43,805 nt of DNA. It comes from a bacterium. GTDB lineage: Bacteria; JAMCPX01. A program made the translations under genes and the position numbers. A model generated the notes under the pieces. That model made no database searches, had not been told where the DNA came from, and saw only the letters and a program-made list of their open reading frames with translations. The DNA is taken from NCBI GenBank assembly GCA_021792615.1, contig JAJYUJ010000022.1, forward strand, positions 1-43,805, written 5' to 3'. Positions 17,406-26,782 of this stretch are shown piece by piece; positions within the stretch are counted from its first letter, which is position 1, and each line of letters begins with the position of its first letter.

Positions 17406-18104
17406 TTACTTGTGCCGCCGTTTGTGTTCGATGTCCTGTCCGTGATGCTTATCTTGCTCTTGACCGTATATAATATCGTGAGTGATACCTTTAAACAATT
17501 CCTTGATTTCTTCGGTCGAGACAGGTTTCACCCAATTTATATTTTGTTCTATGAGTCCGTAATCAAAATCCGTTAAACGTTTTGCAATGAATGGAGGGCT
17601 TATGCCGGCTGCCTTGCTATCCGCATCGAGTAATGCCTTTTTTATATCCAGCCCGTCCCTGAGCAGAAAGAAAATGTCTACCATGTCCTTTGGTTCTTCC
17701 CGGCCAATCAACGCAGTCAATTTGTTCGCAAGAATGTTGTCTTTAGAGTCTAAAATACCAAGGACGGGGTGGTCTACCAACTTACCGATATGCGAAGGCA
17801 CGTCATTTATTAGCTCTATTTTAAGGTTATTTTTCTCTACATAAACTCTCGCAAAATTTGTCTCTTCTTTATCAATTTCAAGGTCTGGAAATATCAAGGT
17901 TAATTTTTCGATCTGTTTCTTTGTAATTCTTTGAAAATCGGGGTGGTCGTTCACAAAATAATCAAGATCATCTGAATACCTATGATTGTAATACCCTCTT
18001 GAGAGCGCTGTGCCGCCGGTAAGATAGAAGGGTGAGTCCCTGAATACGGTGATTACTTTATCCTGTATGGGATAAAGAACCTGTGTGTAGTATTCTGCAC
18101 GCAA
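17406..18104 (-). CDS. AbiEii-like nucleotidyltransferase, putative toxin
   Basis: 232 aa. GGTALSR (residues 30-36) and SDDLDYF (44-50) form the nucleotidyltransferase active-site blocks of the AbiEii/AbiGii family. DNILANKLTALIGREEPKDM and DIFFLLRDG match the later conserved helix block. The C-terminus is His/Lys-rich. It is distinct from the other AbiEii-like gene in the window and shorter. It is preceded by and overlaps, by 47 bp in another frame, a 104-aa gene rather than an AbiEi winged-helix gene, so the pairing is non-standard. The start ATG at residue 1 fits the family N-terminus. Its toxicity is inferred from the family only. Confidence 0.72.
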   Translation of the reverse strand: MRAEYYTQVLYPIQDKVITVFRDSPFYLTGGTALSRGYYNHRYSDDLDYFVNDHPDFQRITKKQIEKLTLIFPDLEIDKEETNFARVYVEKNNLKIELINDVPSHIGKLVDHPVLGILDSKDNILANKLTALIGREEPKDMVDIFFLLRDGLDIKKALLDADSKAAGISPPFIAKRLTDFDYGLIEQNINWVKPVSTEEIKELFKGITHDIIYGQEQDKHHGQDIEHKRRHK

Positions 18105-18372
18105 AGTCCATACCTTCTTTTGTGTAATCTCCTCTTACCAGTCGCTTTACTTCGGGGGTCCATAAGGCGCATATCTCCTCCGGCTTAAAGACCTTAACAA
18201 TCCTGTACCAATTGACATAATTTATCAGCCTTGCTACGCAAAACGCCCTTGTAGGCCACTTTGGTGCGCTCCGGCCTTTTATAATATCGTAAAACTCCTC
18301 TGGTGTCTCCGGCCTGTCCCAAAGGCACTTTTTAAGTATTTGTTTCTGTTCTTTTGTGAGCTTTTCGTTCAT
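18058..18372 (-). CDS. Small partner of the AbiEii-like gene, possible antitoxin
   Basis: 104 aa, no match to a family I know. Basic and aromatic, with an N-terminal helix (LTKEQKQILKKCLWDRPE) and YDIIKGRSAPKWPTRAFCVARLINYVNWYRI in the centre. Its long overlap with the nucleotidyltransferase gene implies translational coupling. By position it would be the antitoxin, but it lacks the winged helix of AbiEi. It could instead be a substrate-binding subunit. Only the coupling and open frame are seen; the role is inferred. Confidence 0.55.
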   Translation of the reverse strand: MNEKLTKEQKQILKKCLWDRPETPEEFYDIIKGRSAPKWPTRAFCVARLINYVNWYRIVKVFKPEEICALWTPEVKRLVRGDYTKEGMDFACRILHTGSLSHTG

Positions 18373-18644
18373 GTTATGAATTATAGCACGCCTTAGGAAT
18401 TTTTCAATAACAAGATCGTAGACCCTTTCGCCAGTTTGATCGGCATGATGTTTCTCTGTTTTTTAGATTCTTCGGCTGCGCCCCGGGATGACAATCGCCG
18501 TACCATTGGCAAGCTCCGGTCTTTTCAGGTTGTCCGACAATTCAAAATTATCAAGTCTGTCATTCTGAACGAAGTGAAGAATCTAACGCGGGTAAACCCG
18601 TGGTTTTCTGCGTAGGTGTACAAATGCACAAGGACCGCGTTTCA
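18373..18644. repeat. Intergenic region with a pair of oppositely oriented dispersed repeats
   Basis: AGATTCTTC...GGGATGACA (18465-18493) and TGTCATTCTG...GAAGAATCT (18558-18584) are two inverted versions of a unit common between bacterial genes (AGATTCTTC followed by a variable core and ATGACA). They separate the divergent AbiEii-like pair and the glycogen operon. No gene is evident here. Confidence 0.6.
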
Positions 18645-18674
18645 TTGACTATACGGTAATAACGATGTTATTTT
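18645..18674 (+). promoter_or_regulatory. Glycogen operon promoter, possibly leaderless
   Basis: TTGACT (18645-18650), 18-bp spacer, TATTTT (18669-18674), then 7 bp to the glgC ATG. There is no Shine-Dalgarno sequence before this ATG. The -10 match is modest (4 of 6). Confidence 0.45.
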
Positions 18675-18681
18675 AAATGTT

Positions 18682-19914
18682 ATGATCAGCAAACGAATAC
18701 TTGTTATGATCCTTGCCGGTGGTGAAGGCAAAAGGCTGCACCCTCTTACGCAGGACAGGGCAAAGCCTGCCGTCCCCTTCGGGGGCAGGTACAGGATCAT
18801 AGACTTCGTTTTGAGCAATTTCATAAACTCCGGCTTCTACAAGATCAAAGTCCTCACGCAGTACAAATCCGAGTCGCTGAATTCGCACATAGCACGGGCA
18901 TGGCACCTCTCCCCTTCCATAGGACATTCTATCGACCTCGTTCCTGCACAGATGCGTATCGGGAAGGATTGGTACAAGGGCACTACAGACGCCGTTTATC
19001 AAAACATAAACCTTATTCACGATGAACGTCCCGACCTCGTATGCATTTTCGGCGGGGACCACGTTTACAAGATGGATGTGAGGCAGATGATAGACTTCCA
19101 TATAAAAAAGGGTGCACAGATCACGGTCGAGGCCGTTCCGTATCCATTGAAAGAGGCGAGTTCTTACGGTATCATAGAGATCGACCGGGACTACAACATA
19201 ACGGGGTTTAAAGAAAAACCGCAGCATCCGAAGCCCATGCCGAACAGGATGGACATGGCACTCTGTTCCATGGGCAATTACATTTTCAACACGGATGTGC
19301 TTTTGAAAATGCTTGCGGATGATGCAAAGAAAGACTCAAGCCATGACTTCGGCAGGGATTTGATTCCGTCCGCTGTAAAGTCTCATGCGGTAAAAGCGTA
19401 TGACTTTTCAAAAAACATCATCCCCGGTGAAAGCAAAGAGGCAGCAGGTTACTGGAGGGATGTCGGCGAAATAGACAGCTACTGGCAGGCAAATATGGAC
19501 CTTGTTTCCGTAACACCAAGGCTTAACCTGTATAACTTTGAATGGCCCATCAGGACCTTTTATCCACCCTACCCTCCCGCAAAATTCGTATTCGCGGATG
19601 AAGACACCAAAAGGATCGGTATAGCAACGGACTCCATGGTTGCCGAAGGTTGTATCATCAGCGGAGGACAGATAAACAGGACGATTCTTTTCCCCGGCGT
19701 AAGAATAAATTCATTTTCCACGGTGGAGGATTCGGTATTGTTCGAGAGGGTCGATGTCGGCAGGTACGCGAGGATCAGGCGGGCTATCATTGATAAGGAC
19801 GTGAAAATCATGCAGAATGTAACAATCGGCTACGACCCCGAAAAGGACAAAAAGAGGTTTACTGTTTCGGAGAAAGGCATCGTCATTATTCCTAAAGGGA
19901 CTGTTGTGGATTGA
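18682..19914 (+). CDS. glgC: Glucose-1-phosphate adenylyltransferase (ADP-glucose pyrophosphorylase)
   Basis: 410 aa. Converts glucose-1-phosphate and ATP to ADP-glucose, the committed step of glycogen synthesis in the cytoplasm. The nucleotide-binding block LAGGEGKRLHPLTQDRAKPA (residues 11-30) and FGGRYRIIDFVLSN (34-47) are intact. Further hallmarks are GTTDAVYQN, FGGDHVYKMD, the sugar-phosphate site FKEKP near 180, and a C-terminal left-handed beta-helix with AEGCIISGGQINRTILFPGV. Length is normal for the family. First gene of a six-gene operon; its stop is 1 bp before the next start. The family is usually allosterically controlled by glycolytic intermediates; that control is not readable here. 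Confidence 0.95.
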   Translation: MISKRILVMILAGGEGKRLHPLTQDRAKPAVPFGGRYRIIDFVLSNFINSGFYKIKVLTQYKSESLNSHIARAWHLSPSIGHSIDLVPAQMRIGKDWYKGTTDAVYQNINLIHDERPDLVCIFGGDHVYKMDVRQMIDFHIKKGAQITVEAVPYPLKEASSYGIIEIDRDYNITGFKEKPQHPKPMPNRMDMALCSMGNYIFNTDVLLKMLADDAKKDSSHDFGRDLIPSAVKSHAVKAYDFSKNIIPGESKEAAGYWRDVGEIDSYWQANMDLVSVTPRLNLYNFEWPIRTFYPPYPPAKFVFADEDTKRIGIATDSMVAEGCIISGGQINRTILFPGVRINSFSTVEDSVLFERVDVGRYARIRRAIIDKDVKIMQNVTIGYDPEKDKKRFTVSEKGIVIIPKGTVVD

Positions 19915-19915
19915 T

Positions 19916-22093
19916 ATGCCTGAACTCTATGTATCCTTTCTCTGGCACATGCACCAGCCTGTATACAAGGACCCGTTTACCGGGAAGTATACCCTTCCCT
20001 GGGTGAGACTCCATGCGGTAAAGGCATACTACGATATGCCTTCAGTGCTGAAAAGCTATCCCGGCATAAAGGTCAACATCAATCTCGTGCCCTCCCTCGT
20101 CGAACAATTGGCGGATTATGCATCCGGGAATGCACAGGATGTTTTCTATGAATACTCCGCAAAACCTGCCGCTGATCTGGACAAAGACGAAAGGGCTTTT
20201 ATACTGAAGTACTTTTTCATGGGCAACTGGGAAACCATGATAAAACCATATCCCCGCTATTTTGAGCTGCTCCTCAAACGCGGCAAGGGTACCGATGAAA
20301 TTGATATAGAAAATACGATAAATACCTTCAACAAGCAGGACTTTCTCGACATCCAGGTATGGTTCAACCTTTCATGGTTCGGATTTACAGCACTTCTCGA
20401 TTATCCGGAGCTTGCAAGATTAAAGGAAAAGCAGAGGGGCTTCACAGAACAGGACAAGAAGTTTGTCCTTGATACGCAGATGGACATCATAAAGAAGCTG
20501 TTCCCCCTTTATAAAGAGATGCAGAAAAGCGGACAGATAGAGATAACGACAAGCCCGTTCTACCACACCATTATGCCTCTTTTGTATGATTCGGATACGG
20601 CACACCGGTGCATGCCCAGGGCTGTACTGCCCAAAAGGGTAAGTTTCCCGGAAGACGTGCTGTCACAGCTCAAGCTGGGCAGGCAGTTTATCATCGATCA
20701 TCTCGGTATCGAACCGAAAGGGCTCTGGCCTTCCGAGGGATCCGTATCACCCGAAATCATACCTCTTGTAAAAGAGGCGGGGTTTGAATGGATGGTCACC
20801 GATGAAGATATACTGTTTGCATCCATTAACAGGGATCGTGCAGGCGAACTTTTGTATAAGCCCTACGTTGCAACCTACAAAAATGCCGGTATACCCGTCC
20901 TTTTCAGGGACAAAGGCATCTCAAATTTCATAAGCTTCGATTGTGCACGGTATTCCTTGAGGGAAGAGGCCGTGGAAGAGTTAAGAAGACAGATTATGGG
21001 CGTAAAGTCATATCTTTCGGACAAAAACATGGATGGTATTGTGGTCATTGCGCTTGATGGTGAAAACCCGTGGGAATACTATCTCTACAGCGGCAAAAGG
21101 TTCCTCAACAGCATGTATGATGCCCTGAGTAAAAGCCAGGGCATAAAAACAACAACCATTTCTGCCTATCTTGAAACCCATGCGCCCGCGGACAAAATAG
21201 ACAATCTTTACACCGGCTCATGGATAAACAAACGGTTCGATATTTGGATTGGACAGGAGGAAAAGAACCTTGCATGGGATTATCTTGCTTCGACCCGGGA
21301 GTATCTCAAGCAGAATGCAAACGGACTTACTCAGGAACAATTGAATACAGCCTTGAAATACCTGTACGCTGCAGAAGGGAGTGACTGGTTCTGGTGGTAT
21401 GGAGATACCTTTTACACGGTCAACGAAGAAGAATTCGACCGGTTATTCCGGAAAAATCTCAAAAAGGTGCTTGAGATAATAAAAAAGCCCATGCTCGATT
21501 TCCTCCATACCCCGGTCATCGCACTTTCCGAAACCCAGTTCAACGCACAACCGCTTAATTTCATAACACCGGTGCTTGACGGTATACCTACGGATTATTA
21601 CGAGTGGGAAGGCAGTTCCATAAGCTACTCCACATCCATTGCGGGGAGGCATAACCCAGAGCCTTTCATCCATAAAATATATTACGGCTTTGACCTCAAC
21701 AATCTTTATATCCGGTTCGATCACAACATAGAAAAGATCAAAAATGAAAAATACAACGTGTACTTCGCAATAAACATCTTTGACCACAGCTTCGAATACC
21801 GCATTGTTATCCCCATAAAACACCTGCTGGATACAAAACCGTACTATGAGCTGCACTATGCAAAGGACCAGATTGTATTTGAATTCGTTAAGGTCAGTGA
21901 AGCGATTGCCATAAAAAAGATCATCGAATTGAAAATTCCCTTTGCAGACATAAGTGCATCACCGAACATGAAGCTCAACATGATCATCAGTGCAAGGGAC
22001 GGTGATGTGGAACTCGAGAAGTATCCTGCAAAAGGCATCATAAGTATTATTGTGCCCGATCGGGACTACACAAATAAAATGTGGAGCGTGTAA
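19916..22093 (+). CDS. GH57 glycoside hydrolase (alpha-amylase/amylopullulanase type)
   Basis: 725 aa from ATG 19916, 1 bp after the glgC stop; an upstream in-frame TTG is less likely. Motif 1 HMHQP is at residues 11-15. The putative nucleophile Glu274 lies in GLWPSEGSVSPEI and the putative acid/base Asp381 in VIALDGENPWEYY, both in the GH57 context. YAAEGSDWFWWYGD precedes a C-terminal beta-rich domain (about 540-725). The N-terminus is like archaeal GH57 amylases such as MJ1611, not like GH57 branching enzymes, which start with an HAHLPY-type motif. It probably trims or hydrolyses alpha-glucan made by the operon. No signal peptide, so it is intracellular. Its stop overlaps the next start by one base. 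Confidence 0.85.
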   Translation: MPELYVSFLWHMHQPVYKDPFTGKYTLPWVRLHAVKAYYDMPSVLKSYPGIKVNINLVPSLVEQLADYASGNAQDVFYEYSAKPAADLDKDERAFILKYFFMGNWETMIKPYPRYFELLLKRGKGTDEIDIENTINTFNKQDFLDIQVWFNLSWFGFTALLDYPELARLKEKQRGFTEQDKKFVLDTQMDIIKKLFPLYKEMQKSGQIEITTSPFYHTIMPLLYDSDTAHRCMPRAVLPKRVSFPEDVLSQLKLGRQFIIDHLGIEPKGLWPSEGSVSPEIIPLVKEAGFEWMVTDEDILFASINRDRAGELLYKPYVATYKNAGIPVLFRDKGISNFISFDCARYSLREEAVEELRRQIMGVKSYLSDKNMDGIVVIALDGENPWEYYLYSGKRFLNSMYDALSKSQGIKTTTISAYLETHAPADKIDNLYTGSWINKRFDIWIGQEEKNLAWDYLASTREYLKQNANGLTQEQLNTALKYLYAAEGSDWFWWYGDTFYTVNEEEFDRLFRKNLKKVLEIIKKPMLDFLHTPVIALSETQFNAQPLNFITPVLDGIPTDYYEWEGSSISYSTSIAGRHNPEPFIHKIYYGFDLNNLYIRFDHNIEKIKNEKYNVYFAINIFDHSFEYRIVIPIKHLLDTKPYYELHYAKDQIVFEFVKVSEAIAIKKIIELKIPFADISASPNMKLNMIISARDGDVELEKYPAKGIISIIVPDRDYTNKMWSV

Positions 22094-24249
22094 TGGGCAA
22101 GTTTCAATTTCATTTTACCGTTCACTGCCATCAGCCGGTCGGTAATTTTGACGGCGTCTTCAGGGAGGCTTTCGAGAAAAGCTACAAGCCGCTCATAAAG
22201 ACCCTGATACGGCATCCTGCCGTAAAGTTCGGGCTTCATATATCCGGACCCGTATGGGATTGGATTGGAGCAAACGAACCAGCGTTCATAGCGGACATAG
22301 AACGGCTGACGGACAGGGACCAGGTAGAAATAATCTCCGGCGGCTATTATGAGCCCATACTTGAAATCCTGACACAGCAGGATGCGATCGGCCAGATCGA
22401 ATTGATGAATAAATTTATCAGGACAAGGTTCAAGCAGAACCCAAAAGGTATATGGCTTACCGAAAGGGTCTGGGACCCGTCTCTCCCCGTATTGCTTTCA
22501 GGGCTCGGGATCAAATACACGACCGTCGATGATACGCATTTTTACTATGCGGGTCTGGAAGAAAAAGACATACACGGCTTCTACATTACAGAGCGTGCGG
22601 GACACCCGCTGAATATTTTTCCCATTCAGAAACAACTGCGGTATGCCATACCGTTCAAAGAGCCGTCGCAGGTCATCGACATTTTGAAAAAATACAGGGA
22701 TACGGGTACGATACATTCCGTAACGTATGCCGACGACGGGGAGAAATTCGGACTCTGGCCCGGTACCTACAAATGGGTTTTTGAAGAAGGCTGGTTAGAG
22801 CGTTTCCTGACGGACCTTGAAAAGAACATGGACTGGCTGAGCATGACAACCCAGGCCGAAGATATTGAATCGAACAGGCCTACCGGCAGGATATACATAC
22901 CCTCTGCCTCGTACGAGGAGCTGCTTGAGTGGGCATTACCCGTGGAGGCAGCTACAAAATTCAAATTATTCAAGTCGTCTTTGAGTACTATCGGCGCGGA
23001 AGAATGCTGCAATCCATTCATACGGGGCGGGTTCTGGGATAACTTCCTCGTAAAATACCCGGAAAGTAATTGGATGCATAAAAGGATGCTCCTGGTAAGC
23101 ACGATGCTTGCAACCATAGAAAGCAGGATTGGCCTTCAACTGGACGATGCAAGGACCGAGCTTTTCAAGTCCCAGTCCAACTGTGTCTATTGGCATGGGC
23201 TGTTCGGGGGGGTTTATTTAAACTACTTAAGGCATGCGGTATTCGAACATCTTCTCAAGGCAGAGGCATTGATAGATACGCACAGGCCCCAATCGAACGG
23301 TATTTCCTACACCGAACAGGACATCGATCTTGACGGCATGAACGAAATTATACTCAAAAACAAACACCTCGCCCTGTACATAGCCCCGTCAAAAGGCGGA
23401 GCACTGCTTGAGATCGATGTGCGGGATCATCATTTCAATATCACCAATGTTATGACACGGCGCAAAGAAGCCTATCATGAAATTATCGCGGACAAACAAA
23501 CGCACCACTCTTCCACACTGTCACCGGTAACGATTCACGACATGACAAATGTAAAGGAAGATTCCCTCGATCAAAAATTGATTTATGACTGGCACCCCCG
23601 GTACAGTTTTGTGGAGCATTTCCTTCCGTCCCAAACCCTTGAATTGGACAGGTTGCATAAGAATCAATACATAGACCTCGGTGATTTCACCCTTGAACAG
23701 TATACCCTCGTTCAACACGAGGGTAACACGGTTTTACTGTCGAGAGACGGACATCTGTTGTACGGCAGCGGAAAGCATTCTCTCAGGATCGAGAAAAGCT
23801 ACCGGGTGTTAGAAAAAAGGCTCGAAGCAGGCTACAGGGTCACCAATACTTCCGATCAAAAGTTCGAGATATCGATGCTCATCGAATTGAATCTGACCTT
23901 ACTTGGCACCGACGGCCAGCGTTCCCTCATCATCAACAGGGATGGTGAAAAAGATATGAAAGGCATGGGCGACTATCTGAAATACGGCAAGATAGACAGC
24001 CTTGAACTTTTGGATCAATGGCAGAGACTCGGCATAAAGATATCAACGCCGTCATTATCCTCTTTGTTTACCTACCCGATAGAAACGGTTTCGGCATCGG
24101 AAGACGGCCTTGAAAAGACGTATCAGGGAACATGTTTCCTGCTTGTCTACGAACTGCATATGGCACCGGCAGAAAGTAAAGGTATCACTCTGCCTGTTGA
24201 TTTTTACCCCGTGAGAAACCCGGGAGACAAAAATGGTACACCGGATTGA
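22093..24249 (+). CDS. GH57 4-alpha-glucanotransferase
   Basis: 718 aa from the ATG at 22093 (GGAG at 22083-22086, 6 bp upstream). An in-frame GTG four codons earlier is less likely. The N-terminal barrel has HCHQPVGNFD, nucleophile Glu124 in WLTERVWDP and acid/base Asp214 in YADDGEKFGLW; these positions almost coincide with Glu123 and Asp214 of the Thermococcus litoralis enzyme (as I recall it). The DUF1925/DUF1926-type C-terminal region follows (residues about 300-718). It transfers alpha-1,4-glucan segments, so it can lengthen or disproportionate chains during glycogen synthesis or breakdown. The TAATG stop-start overlap couples it to the previous gene. Confidence 0.9.
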   Translation: MGKFQFHFTVHCHQPVGNFDGVFREAFEKSYKPLIKTLIRHPAVKFGLHISGPVWDWIGANEPAFIADIERLTDRDQVEIISGGYYEPILEILTQQDAIGQIELMNKFIRTRFKQNPKGIWLTERVWDPSLPVLLSGLGIKYTTVDDTHFYYAGLEEKDIHGFYITERAGHPLNIFPIQKQLRYAIPFKEPSQVIDILKKYRDTGTIHSVTYADDGEKFGLWPGTYKWVFEEGWLERFLTDLEKNMDWLSMTTQAEDIESNRPTGRIYIPSASYEELLEWALPVEAATKFKLFKSSLSTIGAEECCNPFIRGGFWDNFLVKYPESNWMHKRMLLVSTMLATIESRIGLQLDDARTELFKSQSNCVYWHGLFGGVYLNYLRHAVFEHLLKAEALIDTHRPQSNGISYTEQDIDLDGMNEIILKNKHLALYIAPSKGGALLEIDVRDHHFNITNVMTRRKEAYHEIIADKQTHHSSTLSPVTIHDMTNVKEDSLDQKLIYDWHPRYSFVEHFLPSQTLELDRLHKNQYIDLGDFTLEQYTLVQHEGNTVLLSRDGHLLYGSGKHSLRIEKSYRVLEKRLEAGYRVTNTSDQKFEISMLIELNLTLLGTDGQRSLIINRDGEKDMKGMGDYLKYGKIDSLELLDQWQRLGIKISTPSLSSLFTYPIETVSASEDGLEKTYQGTCFLLVYELHMAPAESKGITLPVDFYPVRNPGDKNGTPD

Positions 24250-24272
24250 TAAAAGCATTTTCTGTTTCTAAC

Positions 24273-24299
24273 GGACTCAATGTGTGGTAAGAGGAGTCC
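24273..24299 (+). other. Small hairpin upstream of galT
   Basis: GGACTC (24273-24278) pairs with GAGTCC (24294-24299) in the only sizeable gap of the operon, just before the galT ribosome binding site GAGGAG. It could tune galT translation or mRNA processing; this is speculative. Confidence 0.25.
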
Positions 24300-24314
24300 A
24301 AAGAGGAGAATGGA

Positions 24315-25313
24315 ATGTCTGAATTAAGAAAAGATCCGATTTTAGGAAGATGGGTGATTATATCGACCGAGCGCTCGAAAAGGCCGACTGACTTCAACAA
24401 TAAAAATAGAGAAAAAACAAACAATGCATTTTGTCCGTTCGATTACGGCAATGAGGACAAAACTCCCCACGAGATTCTTGCCATCAGAAAAGACGGCAGC
24501 CATGCGGATAAACCGGGCTGGTCGTTACGCGTTGTCCCGAACAAATTTCCGGCACTTCAGATAGAAGGAGACCTGAACAGGGAAGGCAACGGCATGTATG
24601 ACAAGATGAACGGCATAGGAGCGCACGAGGTAATCATCGAGACCAACGAACACAACAAGATAATGTCCGCTTTCACCGCAGCGACCATGAAGGATATCCT
24701 CTGGACGTACCGGGAGAGGATCCGGGATTTGAAACGCGACAACAGGTTCAAGTATATACTGATATTCAAAAACCAGGGAGAGGCAGCAGGCGCATCGCTC
24801 GAACACACGCATTCACAATTAATCGCATTACCCATTATCCCCATAGCAGTGGAGGAAGAACTCCACGGTTCGAAGGATTACTATGAGTATAAGGAGCGGT
24901 GCATATTCTGCGATATGATACGCCAGGAAATAACAGAAAAAGACAGACTGGTAACACAGAACGTGGATTTTATCGCATTTACACCGTACGCTTCCAGGTT
25001 CCCGTTCGAGACATGGCTCCTGCCGAGACGGCATTTTTCTCACTATGAAACCATATCGAATGACCTGCTCGAGAGCCTGTCAAACATATTCCTCGAGGTC
25101 ATCGGCAAGCTCGATAAAGCACTGAACTATCCCTCTTTCAATTTTATGCTCCACACATCACCGCTCACGCTGGATCAGTGCGAGTATTATCACTGGCATT
25201 TCGAGATCATACCTGTCCTTACCAAGGTAGCCGGCTTTGAATGGGGAACGGGCTTCTTCATAAATCCAACATCGCCGGAACAGGCAGCCGCCTATTTAAG
25301 GGAGATATCATGA
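24315..25313 (+). CDS. galT: Galactose-1-phosphate uridylyltransferase family protein
   Basis: 332 aa, with a GAGGAG ribosome binding site. The catalytic block SLEHTHSQ has His164 and the nucleophile-equivalent His166; it is HTHSQ instead of the more usual HPHPQ. Zinc-ligand-like cysteines are seen in AFCPFDYGNED and RCIFCDM. RKDPILGRWVIISTER is the family N-terminus. The enzyme swaps UMP between UDP-glucose and hexose-1-phosphate in the Leloir pathway. In a glycogen operon it may instead move sugar-1-phosphates into the ADP-glucose pool, as proposed for GalT-like ADP-glucose phosphorylases; that alternative is an inference. The stop overlaps the glgA start (ATGA). Confidence 0.85.
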   Translation: MSELRKDPILGRWVIISTERSKRPTDFNNKNREKTNNAFCPFDYGNEDKTPHEILAIRKDGSHADKPGWSLRVVPNKFPALQIEGDLNREGNGMYDKMNGIGAHEVIIETNEHNKIMSAFTAATMKDILWTYRERIRDLKRDNRFKYILIFKNQGEAAGASLEHTHSQLIALPIIPIAVEEELHGSKDYYEYKERCIFCDMIRQEITEKDRLVTQNVDFIAFTPYASRFPFETWLLPRRHFSHYETISNDLLESLSNIFLEVIGKLDKALNYPSFNFMLHTSPLTLDQCEYYHWHFEIIPVLTKVAGFEWGTGFFINPTSPEQAAAYLREIS

Positions 25314-26782
25314 TCATAGTTCATGCAGGTTCGGAGGTTGTACCTTTTTCCAAGACCGGGGGACTCGCGGATGTATTGGGCTCATTGCCTCTTTCACTGG
25401 CAAAGAAAGGCCATGACGTGCTGATCGTGTCACCGCTGTATAAGTCCGTTGCGGAAAAGTTCAGGCCCGAGAAGCAAAACATATCATTCAGCATCAGGCT
25501 GAATGATCAAGTCATACCGGCAACTATTTACTCGATAAAGATCAACGAACACGCAACCGCATACTTTATCGGCAATGATGCATTATTCATGAGGGACGGA
25601 CTCTACGTGGACAAGAACGGCATCGACTATCCTGACAATGCAAAAAGGTTCATATTTTTCTCAAGGTCGGTCCTGGAACTCATAAAACAATTGAATAGTA
25701 AACCCGATGTTATCCACACCCATGACTGGCAGGCAGGGCTTGTCCCTGTTTATATGAAAACGCTGTACAGAAATTATTTCAGCGGTACCGCATCCGTGTT
25801 CACCATACATAATATAGGTTATCAGGGCCTGTTCTGGCACTTCGATATGCCGCTGACAGGGCTCGGCTGGGAACATTTTACAAGCGACGGGCTTGAATTC
25901 TATGGAAAGCTCAGCTTACTCAAGGCCGGCAGTGTGTTTGCAGACGCAGTTACGACGGTAAGTCCGACGTACAGCAAGGAGATCCTGACACCGGAGTTCG
26001 GATACAGGATGGATGGCGTATTAAAGACAAGGAAGCCGGATCTGTTCGGTATACTCAACGGTGTCGACTACGAACAGTGGAACCCGGAGCACGACCGGTT
26101 TATACCGCATCAATACAGCGCGGATACCTTAGAGGTAAAACAAGACAATAAAATGACCCTGAACAGGATGTTCAATCTCGATGAGAGCGCCGCCCCGGTA
26201 ATCGGTATGATAACTCGGCTCGCACAGCAAAAGGGCATCGATCTCATTCTTGAGGCAATGGGCAGAATCATATCCATGGGATTTAAGTTCGTACTGCTCG
26301 GCAGCGGTGATAAACCGTATGAAGAGAAGATAAAGGATGCCGCTGCCCGCTATAACGGCAGGATGAGCGTCAAGATAGGCTTTGACAACAGCCTTGCTCA
26401 TCTCATAGAAGCTGGGGCGGACATCTTTCTTATGCCGTCGGTTTATGAACCGTGCGGGCTGAACCAGATGTACAGTCTGAAATACGGGACAGTACCCGTG
26501 GTCAGGTCTACCGGCGGTTTAAACGATACGGTCATGGAGTATAACCCGTCTTCGGAAAAAGGAAACGGGTTCAAGTTCAAAGATCAGAGTGCAGACCAGA
26601 TGCTGTCCGCCCTCAAAAAGGCAATGGATGTTTATCACGACAAACAGAGATGGCTGAGGCTTCTCAAGGCATGCATGTTGTATGATTTCTCATGGGACAG
26701 GAGTGCAGCAGATTACGAGCTTTTGTATAAAGCGTATGCGATAAAATCGTATTTACATGGACACCGCAGTTCATATACTTAA
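25310..26782 (+). CDS. glgA: Glycogen synthase, GT5 family
   Basis: 490 aa from the ATG at 25310, which overlaps the galT stop; the 23 codons upstream in the same frame lie within galT and are not expected to be translated. The ADP-glucose-binding motif KTGGLADV starts at Lys15. THDWQAGLVP, FTIHNIGYQG, ILNGVDYEQWNPEHD and the C-terminal donor-site MPSVYEPCGLNQM with FKFKDQSADQ are all intact. It elongates alpha-1,4-glucan from ADP-glucose in the cytoplasm. Length is typical of bacterial GlgA. It overlaps the downstream Crp/Fnr gene by 26 bp. Confidence 0.95.
   Translation: MIIVHAGSEVVPFSKTGGLADVLGSLPLSLAKKGHDVLIVSPLYKSVAEKFRPEKQNISFSIRLNDQVIPATIYSIKINEHATAYFIGNDALFMRDGLYVDKNGIDYPDNAKRFIFFSRSVLELIKQLNSKPDVIHTHDWQAGLVPVYMKTLYRNYFSGTASVFTIHNIGYQGLFWHFDMPLTGLGWEHFTSDGLEFYGKLSLLKAGSVFADAVTTVSPTYSKEILTPEFGYRMDGVLKTRKPDLFGILNGVDYEQWNPEHDRFIPHQYSADTLEVKQDNKMTLNRMFNLDESAAPVIGMITRLAQQKGIDLILEAMGRIISMGFKFVLLGSGDKPYEEKIKDAAARYNGRMSVKIGFDNSLAHLIEAGADIFLMPSVYEPCGLNQMYSLKYGTVPVVRSTGGLNDTVMEYNPSSEKGNGFKFKDQSADQMLSALKKAMDVYHDKQRWLRLLKACMLYDFSWDRSAADYELLYKAYAIKSYLHGHRSSYT

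Noticed and set aside
19904-19915. TTG start of the first GH57 gene four codons upstream
   Set aside because: It would overlap glgC without a better ribosome binding site; the family N-terminus begins at the ATG at 19916.
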